NCBI GenBank assembly: GCA_030848705.1
Contig: CM061241.1
Coordinates: 79,989,178 to 80,053,177 of the forward strand
Length of the DNA stretch: 64,000 bases
Reading direction: 5' to 3'
DNA from: Heracleum sosnowskyi
Taxonomy: Eukaryota > Streptophyta > Magnoliopsida > Apiales > Apiaceae
This document shows, piece after piece, positions 38,410 through 49,618 of this stretch; the stretch's first letter is position 1, and each line of letters starts with the position of its first letter. A program made the position numbers and the translations under genes. Below the pieces are notes generated by a model that had not been told where the DNA came from, did not search any database, and was given only the letters and a program-made list of their open reading frames with translations.

Positions 38410-38430
38410 TAGAGGGTATATATAATTATA

Positions 38431-38466
<36 letters not shown>
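38410..38466 (-). promoter_or_regulatory. TATA-like run and (AC)n upstream of the AP2 gene
   Basis: On the minus strand TATATATA-type sequences lie 35-60 nt upstream of the chosen ATG, next to an (AC)13 run at 38441-38466. They are plausible core-promoter or leader sequence, but this whole area is A+T-rich, so the call is weak. Confidence 0.3.
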
Positions 38467-38467
<1 letters not shown>

Positions 38468-40249
38468 TTAATGAGTAGTTATATGTATAGGGGATTTGTA
38501 TACAATTTTTCTTGGTGAATCAAAAGTGGTTTACCAAAAAAAAGAGAAATAGAGATAAGAGTGTGAGCTAGCTAAGCAAAATTTGGAGTTTTGGGGAAAT
38601 GGCAATGTAGATATTAATTAGATTTTAATTAAGTTTGTATCTTTGTCTTTGTATTTAATAAAACTTCAAGTAGTTGTTTGCTTAGTGTTAGTAAACCATA
38701 GTTAAATACAACTAGAGTTAATAATAAACTGCATGTACAAATTTTGGTTTAACTTTTTTTTTCAAGAGATGACTTAGCTCAACTTTGTTATACAAATGGA
38801 TATATTTTAATCTTGTTAGTGAATCTCGATACTATATACATAATTTTTTTTTTTGAATTACTATATAGGACTAAGTTAAAAATGTAAAATTTTAAACACA
38901 ATAACATTTTTGAATAATCATTCGCAATTCCAATTTCCTCATTAGAAGTTCACATGACGTATATTAAAAAGGTTTAACATCAACTTATACAATTGGAGGT
39001 GATTAAAATAATGACATGGCTTTGTTGGACAACTTACAATTTAAATTAGAGTAATGAGGAATCACTTGTAAATAGTGCGGTCACTAGGTGACAAAGAGCC
39101 AGCTTCCTTGTATGACGGTTACATGTAAATATTCCAAATTTAGAGAAGGGTCCCTCATCTGTAATTATTAACATAGTTTTCGATATTTGAAAGAAAATTC
39201 AGATACAAGTATTTAAGATAACGTATAAAAAAATTAATTTATTCATTTATTGTTTAACAAATTTAAAAATACATGATGGTAAAATTCATAAAAAAATTGT
39301 TTCATTTGTTAGATTTATTAGTTACAATGTATACTTCTTTTCAAATGTTTAATGGGTTAAATATCAAATACGTCATTCATTGTGTCCAAATGTATCAAAT
39401 TAATCACTCATTACAAAAATGTCTCAATTTAGTCACTAATTTAAGATTTTGTATCAAGGACATCACATGGGAATGACTAAATTGATTCATATTTTAATTA
39501 AAAAAATATATTAAATAGTTGACATAATAATAATTATTAATTTAAATAGTACTTTAAGTTATTATAAAAGCTAACATGAAAGCTCGTACCTTAATTTGTA
39601 TAATATTTATCGAATATTATGAGAGAGTCTGTCATTTCATGTCTGCTTCACATGCCTCAGTCTAGCTAAGATCAGCAGTTGGTTGCCATTCTAATTTTAA
39701 AATATCAGCATACTTTAAATGCTAAGGACCATATTTACACTGACGCTTGTTCAATGTGTGAACGATAAGTAGGTTTCACGTATTATCACAACAATAGCGT
39801 GCACTCTAGTCTGTTTTCTAACTTGAATCTAAAAAGAAATACCAGGTTAATAGTATATCATGTAATCTATTTGTCGTTGCAATACAAGATCTACACGAGG
39901 AGATAATTGGATCGCTATGTGGCAAAAATGCATTATGGTGGAAAGAACATAAACTGATAATAATATTTGGTGTAACAAAACCAAAAATTAACTGATATAT
40001 TTCGAGTGTATAGTCTATGTACATGATCTGGATGTCATTAATTAAATCCAACTTCCAAATCTGAAATTAGCCAAAGTACACCAATTCAAATGCAACAATT
40101 TGTTTAATTTACAAGCACACCACGAGCCCCAAAAATTCGTAACTTGTTAGTACAGTTAGTAGTAGTATTTTGCCTATATACTGAACTAAAGTATATCTCT
40201 CCTCAATGTGAGAATTTGGTGTTACAAATTTAGTATATATTATCACTCA
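38467..40249. other. intergenic upstream of the AP2 gene, with a TRIM LTR remnant
   Basis: No gene is visible. Positions 40124-40227 match one end of the TRIM LTR at 29191 (GTAGTAGTATTTTGCC, TGAAC, TCGATGTGG-like, GTGTTACAA) with heavy divergence. This is probably an old truncated LTR. Confidence 0.45.
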
Positions 40250-40282
40250 CTAGTATTTTTCACTCGCGCTTCGCGCACATGT
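40250..40282 (-). other. Helitron-type 3' terminus, minus strand
   Basis: Read on the minus strand, a GCGC-GAA-GCGC hairpin is followed after 12 nt by CTAG (40253 down to 40250), and the next base is T (an A on the plus strand at 40249). A Helitron would extend rightward from here. Its 5' end was not found before element D at 41379. Confidence 0.55.
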
Positions 40283-41378
40283 GTTTGAGTTTTTTTTATA
40301 TTATATAAAAATATAATATTCTTTAATTTTTCCATAAATAAATAATTTTTTATTTTCTTAAATGTAGGTTTTGTAAGACTTACAAATATGTCTGCGAGTT
40401 GATATAATACTGAATTCAAAAAATAAAAGCCAAACCTTTTGTTGTAAACATGAAAAAAGCTTGAGTAATAGATCTTAATTGTTATAGGCTTTAAATTTAG
40501 TCTGGAAATGGGCATTAAATTTATGAGAACAATTTTTTGGTAAATTTTGTGTTTCTTAAATAAACTTATGCAAGTATAACTTTGTGAGATATCATTATAT
40601 TATGAAAATAAAAAATCTTAAGCGTATCGTCTATGTACACATGTATAATAAAGATATACGATATAATATGATATCACTCTAGTATATTATTATATAGAGT
40701 CCGAGAGTAAATTATTTTATAAATCTATATAATAAATATAGTTATCTTATTTTTCAATAAATATAATTATATATTTTAATTTGTAAATCAGAAAACAAAA
40801 TTACATAATTTTCTTTAAAACAATTATTAAAAATTAATTATTTTAAAGTGATTTTTTAGTAAATAATATTTATCCAAAATGATTATATAGTAGAATCAAA
40901 TTTAAAATTATTTTTTTGTGGTTAGTATTCTAACTTAAAATCAAATTTTAAATTTAATGAAATAAATTTTAAAATTACTTTCGAGATTGTATTGTTTAAT
41001 CATAGCTCTCTCCGGAACTTTATCTAAGAGGGTTCTCTCTAATGGTCAGTATGTATAAAATATTTATTTTAATTATTAAAAAATACATGCTTAAAATGAA
41101 GGTTATAGAATAAAATCTTTGGCCATTTTTTTTTGTTTGGAATCTTTGCTTGAATTTGAAATTATTTCATAATATCTTTATTATTTATGGTGATGTGCTT
41201 AAGATTTTTTTATTTTTTTTGTAATCTGTTTTGATCATAAACTTGAAGTTTAATACAACCGGTCTTCTACTGAAAAAGGGGAAGAATTTATTTTCTTTCA
41301 ACATTCTCTTTATTTAAGTCCCAAAATCTGTCATTGTCTCTACTTCTCCTTTAATTACTTAAATACTTGTGCAATTAT
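40283..41378. other. gene-free A+T-rich DNA
   Basis: No gene is visible. It may be the body of the Helitron-type element ending at 40250. The left edge of element D follows. Confidence 0.4.
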
Positions 41379-42115
41379 TGAAAGGCATATGCTCTGGTCT
41401 ATATGTAAACACCGAGGATTCAACTCAACTTAAACAAGAATGTAATAAGTAAATAATATACAAATTGTCACATGAATCTCAGAAGATAATATAAGTTAAA
41501 GTGAATGAAGATTAAAGTCAATCTACAGACTTTGAGTAATTCTACATTGAAAGAAGTTCATTTATTTGATTAAGCATCGGTGAAGTATTCAAGAAAGTGG
41601 ATTTATTAAAGTGACAGAGATTTCAACAGTGTGACAAAAAGTATACATGTTACAAAGTTTGATAAAGGGAAAAGAAAAAAGAACCACAGCTTAAAGTCAA
41701 GAAATGAAGAACAATCATTGCAGTTAGTCACTCATGAACCAGACAGTACATTTAGTGTCAACATCATACAGTGATAGGTCGTCATTAATTTTAGTGGTTC
41801 AAGAAATGATTCAGCTATCAAGAAATTGTATTAATTCTCTTTTAATTAATTATATCAGTTAATTAATTTATTCAATAAATTAATTCATTAAGAAATTCAT
41901 TTATTCCTTAAATTAATTAATAGGTTAATGAATTAAGAATTAATATAATACTGAAAAGACTTACAATTTACTCTTGTAAGACTATCCCAGATAGTTTTGC
42001 CGAAAGTCTTTTTAGTACAAAAGATTGTTTTATCGAAAGTCTTGCTAGGAGGAATTGATTTTCTTGCCAATACAGTCATTGTCTTACCGATTGTCATACA
42101 AGAAGGAAGTGGTAG
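41379..42115 (+). repeat. element D left LTR, first part
   Basis: It aligns with 60224-61080, including TGTAAACACCGAG, CAGAGATTTCAACAGTGTGAC and the start of the ACCGATAGTC word array. It ends at the GGTAG target of element C (42111-42115). Confidence 0.9.
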
Positions 42116-43258
42116 TGTTAGGAACTATGTTGTTTCTTGATGATAACTAGACTAACTTAGTTAAAATTGTATAAGTAAAAATGTAGCCTTTAACGGATAC
42201 CATGCTTTTGCAGTATCCGTAGAAGGGTAGCTTATCTACGGATAAGACTCAATGTAACATGCTTGTGGAATCCTGATGAATAATCCTGATATGCAATCCT
42301 GACCTGCAATCCTGATATGCATTCCTGATATGCAATCCTGATATGCAATCCTGATGTACAATCCTGATGTGTAATCCTGTTTTGTAATCCTGATGTAAAA
42401 GTTGGAGTATTAGTTTTTAGGCTGAATAAGTCATGTTGACTATTAATGGATATGTATAATATGGAGGCTAATTGTAAATAGTCTATGCCTTGTAATTTTA
42501 CATAAGTGAAATTGACTTTCTACGGATAGCAACATTAGCCTTCTACGGATGTGGACAATATAATGTCTACGGATAGCAGTACTAGTCGTCTACGGATGTG
42601 GTCAAGATACTCTCAAAGGATACAACTCAAATAGCTTCTACGGATACACTCTGTACTTTGTGAAAGGGACAGTTCAGACAGAGCACATGGGTTGACAGAT
42701 TTCACAAAGCATGGAAACCAGCATTTCTTGAAAACTCACGAGAAGAAGAAGCATTCTGTTTTATCTGGTCAAAAGTAGCATTTCTATAAAAGACAATCAG
42801 CCAAGAAGGGCAAGATACCAACACATGGACCACTACTCAGAATGGAGAAACAAGGATTTTGGACAGATTTACTTTTTGTATTATTAGTTGTTCGAAATAT
42901 CTTGTAAACTTGGGATATATAACCAAGTGTAGCATTATTCTAGAACTCAAGAAATCAGTTAGGCAATTTAGAGAGCACAAGGCAATATCCTTTATAAATT
43001 GCTGAAGCTAGAATAGTGTGTATGCAGCTGTGTGTTTATTCATAAACATCACAGAGATTTCTTCTAATAAAAATCTCTTAGGTGGATAAATCAATCCACC
43101 TGAATTTTTAATTCTTGTGTCAACTTTATCTTACTTGTTTTTCTGTTCTTGAATTTATTTACATATCATCTCTGTCAAGAACCAAAGATTTTTTATAGAT
43201 TGTATTCAACCCCCCCCCCCCCCCATGTACAATCTAGATTCATTTTCTGGGAATAACA
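42116..43258 (+). repeat. element C left LTR
   Basis: It carries a run of AATCCTGATATGC-like words (42270-42400), then CTACGGAT words (42230, 42500-42650). A TATAAAAG box lies at 42785-42792 and a poly-C run at 43209-43224. Confidence 0.95.
42785..42792 (+). promoter_or_regulatory. probable TATA box of element C LTR
   Basis: TATAAAAG in the left LTR is conserved in the right LTR at 54921-54928. A second AT box, TATATAA, lies at 42916-42922 and 55051-55057 and is the alternative. Confidence 0.45.
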
Positions 43259-43272
43259 ATTGGTATCAGAGC
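43259..43272 (+). other. primer-binding site of element C
   Basis: ATTGGTATCAGAGC directly follows the left LTR. It complements the 3' end of plant initiator tRNA-Met and primes minus-strand synthesis. Confidence 0.92.
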
Positions 43273-43319
43273 AAGCTTCTAACATACAAGGAGTTTAAAG
43301 ATCTAAAGACAACAGAATC

Positions 43320-44978
43320 ATGGGTCAGAAGGATTATGGAGTTAAAATACCAGTTCTTGATAAAGAGAATTACTTTCACTGGAAAGTAAAGATGCGTTTA
43401 CATCTAATGTCTATGGATGAAGGATATGTAGAATGCATAGATCATGGACCTCATGTTCCAATGAATCCAAACACCTCAATAGCTCGAGCACCTACAGGAG
43501 CTCGAAGCACCATTCCAAAGTTACCTTCAGAATGGACTCCTGAGGACAACATTGTTGTTCATAAAGACAAGAAGGCCATTAATATTTTGTTCAATGGTCT
43601 TGATTCTGACATGTTTGACAATGTTATAAACTGTTCTACTGCCAAGGAAATATGGGACACTGTCCAAACCATCTGTGAAGGGACTGAGCAAGTCAGGGAA
43701 AACAAGATGCAGCTTCTCATACAACAGTATGAACACTTTTACTTTAAGAGTGGAGAATCTTTGAATGACACTTTTAGTAGATTTCAAAAATTGTTGAATG
43801 GATTGAAGTTGTATGGGAGGGTGTATCAAATCAAAGATTCAAATCTTAAATTTCTTAGAGCTTTGCCAAAGGAGTGGAAGCCTATGACTGTTTCCCTGAG
43901 AAACACTCAAGAGTATAAGGATTTTACTCTTGAAAGGCTGTATGGAACCCTAAAAACATATGAGTTGGAAATGGAGCAGGATGAGAAAATTGAGAAGGTC
44001 CAAAAGAAAGCTGGATATGTTGCCTTAGTAGCAAGTGTTAACAAGGCTGAGGACATGAAAGAAGAAACTGCTGAAGCTACTCCAAGCACAAGTGCTTGTG
44101 AAGGTAGGACTGAATCAAGAAAGTGCAAAGGAAAGATGATTGAAGAAAGTGGGCCCTCTAACCAGGAAGAAATGGATGAGCTAGATGAACATTTAGCTTT
44201 TCTGTCAAGAAAATTCTCAAAGCTCAAGTTCAAGAGAAACCCTGAGGTGTCCAATCCATTCAGAAAGGACTTTCAATCAAACAAGAACTATGTTGAAAGG
44301 TCCAAGTTTAAATGTTTCAATTGTGGAATGGGAGGACACTTTGCCAATGAATGCAGAAAACCAAAAGCTGAGAAGAGTGACAGGAAGTTTGAGCCTGTTG
44401 ACTACAAGAAGAAATACATTGATCTTCTCAAGCAAAAAGGAAGAGCATTCATAACTCAGGACTATGACTGGGCTGAGGATGGGAATGATTCTGAAGAGGA
44501 CACTGAATTTGTGAACCTTGCACTGATGGCTGATTCAAGTGAGCAGGAGGCTAGTTCATCATCCAATCAGGTAACCACCACCAACCTCTCTGAGTTTTCA
44601 ACTGAGGAATGCAATAATGCAATAAATGATATGTCTACCGAATTGTATCATATGTGTATTTCTCTTAAATCACTGAAAAAAGAAAACACTAGAATTAAAG
44701 ATGCTAATCAGTTTTTAAGTGATATGAATGTTGTTCTTGAAACTCAATTTATTGAGTTTGAGAAAATGAGATTAGAGTGTCAAGTTGCCAAGGATGAACT
44801 GCTAGCTGTGCTAAAAAGAGAAGAAATTCTCAAAGCACAGTTAGCTAGAGAACATGAAACAATTGCCAGATGGACTGATTCCAGGAATGTTGCCACAAAC
44901 ATAATTAAGGCTCAAGGAGTGGATACATTCTACAAGGAATCAGTAGAAAAAGATAAGGAGAAACTAGATGTTGAATAA
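43320..44978 (+). CDS. gag polyprotein, element C (552 aa)
   Basis: This is an intact frame beginning MGQKDYGVKIPVLD, 48 nt after the primer site. The first 230 residues are the copia gag core (EIWDTVQTICEGTEQVRENK, QLLIQQYEHF). A CCHC knuckle, CFNCGMGGHFANEC, sits near residues 338-351. The C-terminal third is acidic, then likely coiled-coil (MRLECQVAKDELLAVLKREE). The long tail beyond the knuckle is typical of Sireviruses. It would form the particle and bind RNA. The stop is TAA at 44976; pol lies in another frame after 200 nt. Confidence 0.92.
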   Translation: MGQKDYGVKIPVLDKENYFHWKVKMRLHLMSMDEGYVECIDHGPHVPMNPNTSIARAPTGARSTIPKLPSEWTPEDNIVVHKDKKAINILFNGLDSDMFDNVINCSTAKEIWDTVQTICEGTEQVRENKMQLLIQQYEHFYFKSGESLNDTFSRFQKLLNGLKLYGRVYQIKDSNLKFLRALPKEWKPMTVSLRNTQEYKDFTLERLYGTLKTYELEMEQDEKIEKVQKKAGYVALVASVNKAEDMKEETAEATPSTSACEGRTESRKCKGKMIEESGPSNQEEMDELDEHLAFLSRKFSKLKFKRNPEVSNPFRKDFQSNKNYVERSKFKCFNCGMGGHFANECRKPKAEKSDRKFEPVDYKKKYIDLLKQKGRAFITQDYDWAEDGNDSEEDTEFVNLALMADSSEQEASSSSNQVTTTNLSEFSTEECNNAINDMSTELYHMCISLKSLKKENTRIKDANQFLSDMNVVLETQFIEFEKMRLECQVAKDELLAVLKREEILKAQLAREHETIARWTDSRNVATNIIKAQGVDTFYKESVEKDKEKLDVE

Positions 44979-45178
44979 CTAGAAGATGACACCTCTACGG
45001 ATAGTGATCATCCGTTGATGGGTAACACCTCTACGGATGTGACTTATCCAAAGAAGTATACATCTAGTGTTAGTAAAGAAAAACTTGAGAAGCTGAACAA
45101 AAAGTATGTCCAACCAGCAAAATAATTGTTCAGGGAGAATGCAGCAAAACCAAAACTAAGGATGTCAACATAGGTCAC
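44979..45178 (+). other. gag-pol junction, element C
   Basis: There is no complete frame here. Two CTACGGAT words, with matching ATCCGTTGATGG phrases, lie at 44993-45050. Pol is in a different frame from gag, so in an active copy a frameshift or re-initiation would be needed, unless this copy has simply lost bases. Confidence 0.6.
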
Positions 45179-48100
45179 TTGTCTAACAAGCAATTGAAGG
45201 ATAAGTTAGAGAACATAGAGGTCAAGGCTGAGATGAAAAAGAAAAAGAACAGAAATGGTAAGGCAGGGATTAATAAACACAACAACTACACTCCTGACAA
45301 GTATGCTCCTAGGAAAACTTGTGTAAAGTGTGGTAGTGTTAATCATTTATCTGCCAATTGCAAAACTGCTAAAAATTCATCTGTTCAAATGCCAATGCAT
45401 GTACCCAATATGGCTATGCCTTCTATGCACAACATGTTTTCACATAATGATCATGCATCGAATTTGTATGACAATATGCCATTTGTTTCAAATCCTTATA
45501 TGAATGCATTCAAAATGCTACAAATGACATGGAGCATGCCACACATGAACACTATGTATGCACAACATCCTCAAATGCATGCATCAAACATGTATGCATA
45601 TGAACATCCTCAGAAGGTTGTCTCTCAGAGGTCAACACACATGGTCAAGGTTGATTTAACTCAACCTGAGATTAAGGTGCAAAATGACAAGAAAGGCAAA
45701 GTAAAAGCTAACAAGACTGGACCCAAGGAAACTTGGGTACCAAAATCAACTTGATTTGGTTTTGATTGTGTGCAGGGAAACATAAAGAATCTATGGTACC
45801 TAGACAGTGGCTGCTCTAGGCACATGACTGGAGATTCTACCCTGCTCACAAAGTTTGTGGAGAAAGCTAGCCCTAGCAATACCTTTGGAGATGACAGCAA
45901 AGGTTACACTAAGGGATATGGCTTGATTTCAAAAGAAAATGTCATCATTGATGAAGTAGCACTAGATGATGGACTCAAGCACAACTTGTTTAGCATAAGT
46001 CAACTATGTGATAAAGGTTTCTCAGTATCATCCAGTCAAGGAGCCTGTGTTATTTCAAACAAAGGAAACAACAATGTGGTGTTGACAGACCACAAAAGAG
46101 GAAATGTTTGTATAGCTGACTTCAACTCAACAAGTTCAGATTCTATGACTTGTCTTCTGAGTAAAGAAAGTAAAGATGAGAGTTGGCTATGGCACAAAAG
46201 GTTGTCTCATTTAAACTTCAAATCAATGAATGATCTGGTAAAAAGAGACCTAGTGAGAGGAATCACATAGTTGGAATTTTCTAAGGATGGACTTTGTGAT
46301 GTTGGCCAGAAAGGGAAGCAAAGGAAGATTTCTTTCAGAAGCAAGCTAGATTCATCAATTGAGCAACCTCTACAACTATTACACATGGATTTATTTGGAC
46401 TAGTAAATGTCATGTTAATCTCAAAGAAAAGTTACTGCCTTGTGATTGTGGATGATTTTTCAAAGTTTACATGGACATACTTTCTGCATTCTAAAGATGA
46501 GGCAAGTGGAATCATAATCAAACGCATCAAGGCTGCTAACAATCATCCTGATCTCAAAGTCAGAAGAAACATGAGTGACAATGGCACTGAGTTCAAGAAT
46601 TCAACAATGAGGCTGTTTTGTGAGGAGAATGGAATCATTCATGAGTTTTCTGCAGCTAGAACACCACAACAAAATGGAGTGGTGGAAAGGAAAAATAGAA
46701 CACTAATTGAGGCATCAAGGACAATGCTAGGAGAATCAAAGTTACCTACATATTTTTGGGCTGAAGCAATTAACACTGCATGTTTCACTCTAAATATCTC
46801 TTTGATCAATCAATCTAAAGGGATGACTCTATATCATTTTCTCAAGGGAAGAAAACCATCCTTAAATTTTCTACATGTCTTTGGTTGCAAATGTTTTGTA
46901 TTGAGAAATCAAGGTGAAAATCTTGGAAAGTTTGAATCAAAGGCAGATGAAGCCACTTTTGTGGGTTATGCAGCTGAAAAAGCCTACAGGGTTTACAATC
47001 ACAGAATCAACATTGTTATGGAATATGTACATGTTGTTTTTGATGATGCCAGAATTCAAGGTCTCACTGCTGAGGGTTTTCATGAAACTCTCAAGTTTGA
47101 GAATGAGGTAGAAGGTCTGTATTATGATGATGAAGATGAAGTTTATGAGGATGAATCAATCCCTCCAAGAATGATTATTTCAAATATGGACAACTCAATT
47201 TCTACTGAGCCATCCATAGAAGGGACAAATGGAGCATCCGTAGGAAGCCAAAATGGAGCATCCGTAGGAAGTCATTTTGAGGCATCCTTAGGTGGATCAC
47301 AACACAGGATAACCACCCCAATAAACTCAGGGGGAGTTTCTCTGAGTCAAGGATCAACCTCAGTTCCACATGATCATGCTTATGACAATGATGCTACATC
47401 TTCAAGACCTACACCTGCAACAAGAAGAAAATGGACTAGGGATCACCCATTTGAACTGATCATTGGTGATGCATCCTCAAATGTCCAAACTAGAAGAGCT
47501 ACTCAAGATGAATGTTTATACAACAGCTTTCTTTCACAAGATGAACCAAAGAAAGTTGAGGATGCTCTTCTAGATCCAGATTGGGTGTTAGCTATGCAGG
47601 AAGAGCTAAACCAATTTGAGAGAAACAAAGTATGGAAGTTGGTACCCAAACCTAAAGACAGGAGTGTTACAGGAACAAAGTGGGTATTCAGAAACAAGAT
47701 GGATGAAAATGGCATTGTCACAAGGAATAAAGCTAGACTGGTTGCTAAAGGCTATTCTCAAGAAGAAGGAATAGATTATGATGAAATATTTGCCCATGTT
47801 GCTAGATTGGAAGCAATAAGGATATTCCTTGCCTATGCAGCCCATGCCAATTTCAAAGTCTATCAAATGGATGTCAAAAGTGCCTTCCTGGATGGGGAAT
47901 TGGAAGAATATGTGTATGCCAGTCAACCTCCTGGTTTTGAAGATCCAAATTATCCAGAATTTGTCTACTTCCTACTCAAGGCACTTTATGGACTGAAGCA
48001 AGCACCTAGAGCCTGGTATGACACTCTGTCACAGTTTCTTTTAGAGAATCACTTCACTAGAGGTACTGTTGACAAAACTCTTTTCTTTAGAAATGCTAAT

Positions 48101-49069
48101 GGCTCTAGTATACTTGTTCAAATTTATGTAGATGACATAATTTTGGGGTCTACAGATGAGAAGTTTTGCAAAAGGTTTGCCAAACTTATGCAAAGTAAAT
48201 ATGAAATGAGCATGATGGGTGAACTTACCTATTTCCTTGGCTTACAAGTTAAGAAAGTGAATGAAGGAATCTTCATTAGTCAAACTAAATACATCTTTGA
48301 TCTATTAAAGAAATTTGATCTAATGGATTGTTCTCCTGCTAAAACACACATGCCAACTGCCACTAAGTTTGAATTGAATACTAAGGAAAAATCTGTGGGC
48401 ATTTCAAGCTATAGAGGCATGGTAGGCTCACTTTTATATTTAACATCTAGTAGACCTGATATTATGTTTGCTACATGTCTATGTGCTAGATTTCAGGTTG
48501 ATCCTAGAGAGTCTCACTTAATTGCTATCAAAAGGATTTTCAGATATCTCAAGGGAACACCAAACCTTGGCATTTGGTACCCTAGAGAATCTTGTTTTGA
48601 TCTAATTGGTTATTCAGATGCAGACTATGCAGGTTGCAAAATTGACAGAAAAAGTACAACAGGCACCTGTCAATTTCTAGGAAATAAGCTTGTCTCATGG
48701 TTCAGTAAAAAGCAAAATTATGTCTCTACTTCTATAGCTGAGGCAAAATATATTGCAGCTGGAAGTTGTTGTGCACATATTCTTTGGATGAAAAATCAAC
48801 TAATAGACTATGGTCTAACAGTTAATAAGATTCCAATTTTCTGTGACAACACTAGTGCAATTGCCATTACTGAGAATCCAGTGCAGCACTCAAGAACCAA
48901 GCACATTGATATAAAGTATCACTTCATCAGGGAACATGTGATGAATGGTACTGTGGAACTTCATTTTGTTCCAAGTGAGCAGCAAATTGTAGACATTTTT
49001 ACCAAGCCACTTGATGAATCAACATTCTCAAGGTTGGTAAGTGAGCTAGGTATGCTTAACTACTCTTAA
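45179..49069 (+). pseudogene. pol polyprotein, element C, two in-frame stops
   Basis: All parts share one frame. It begins with a basic stretch and a second knuckle, CVKCGSVNHLSANC (about 45320), and a Met/His-rich linker (45390-45600). Protease has WYLDSGCSRHMTG (about 45794); GAG-pre-integrase has LWHKRLSHLNF. Integrase shows HMDLFG, SDNGTEFKN and NGVVERKNRT, giving the D-D-E triad. RT has QIYVDDIILGS (about 48120); RNase H has YSDADYAG, FCDNTSA and VDIFTKPL. Stops lie at 45752-45754 (TGA) and 46268-46270 (TAG). FAHVARLEAIR stands where FAPVAR is usual, and IAEAKY where AEAEY is usual. These changes and the stops argue that it is dead, though barely. Confidence 0.92.
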
Positions 49070-49618
49070 TTTATTAATTAAATGTCTGATAATTTGTAAT
49101 GCAGCCAGTGTCAATATGATTTTCATGAGAATTAGAACTCTCAGAAAAAGTAAAATTTTGTCTAAGTCAAAATTACTCCCTCTACGGATATCCTTATCCA
49201 TTGATGGTCATTTTTGACACAGGATTTTCTATATGGCTACGGATACTACTTTTTACTCTTCTACGGATGTCGAATCTCAAAAGGTAAAATCCTATTCGTA
49301 GATAGTATAGTTCTAATCGTAACCGTTAAAAACCACAATCTTATCCGTAGTTATATACGTACAGTGTATGTATGTAATTGTAGTAAATACGTGGATTTAC
49401 TTTTTAAACTCAGTACTTTTAAACGGTTATTTTCTTGCCCAATCAGATAATTTCTTTCAATTATTCTGATTTTCGTAGTGATTTATTTTGGGGGAGCATA
49501 AATTGATTTTTACTCTCAGTTAATCATTTTCTAACAAATTCCAAAATTCACCAAGGCAAAATCTCATATTTCTCTCTCAAAACAAAAACCTCTCTCTATA
49601 ATTCAAAGCTCTGTATCA
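49070..49618 (+). other. element C spacer between pol and ORF3
   Basis: This is non-coding. It holds CTACGGAT words (49181, 49242, 49260) and complements such as ATCCGTAG (49345). A stretch with GGGGGAGC and then CTCTCTC / TCTCTATAATTCAAAGCTC near the ORF3 start looks like a leader, perhaps of a spliced or subgenomic RNA. Confidence 0.55.
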
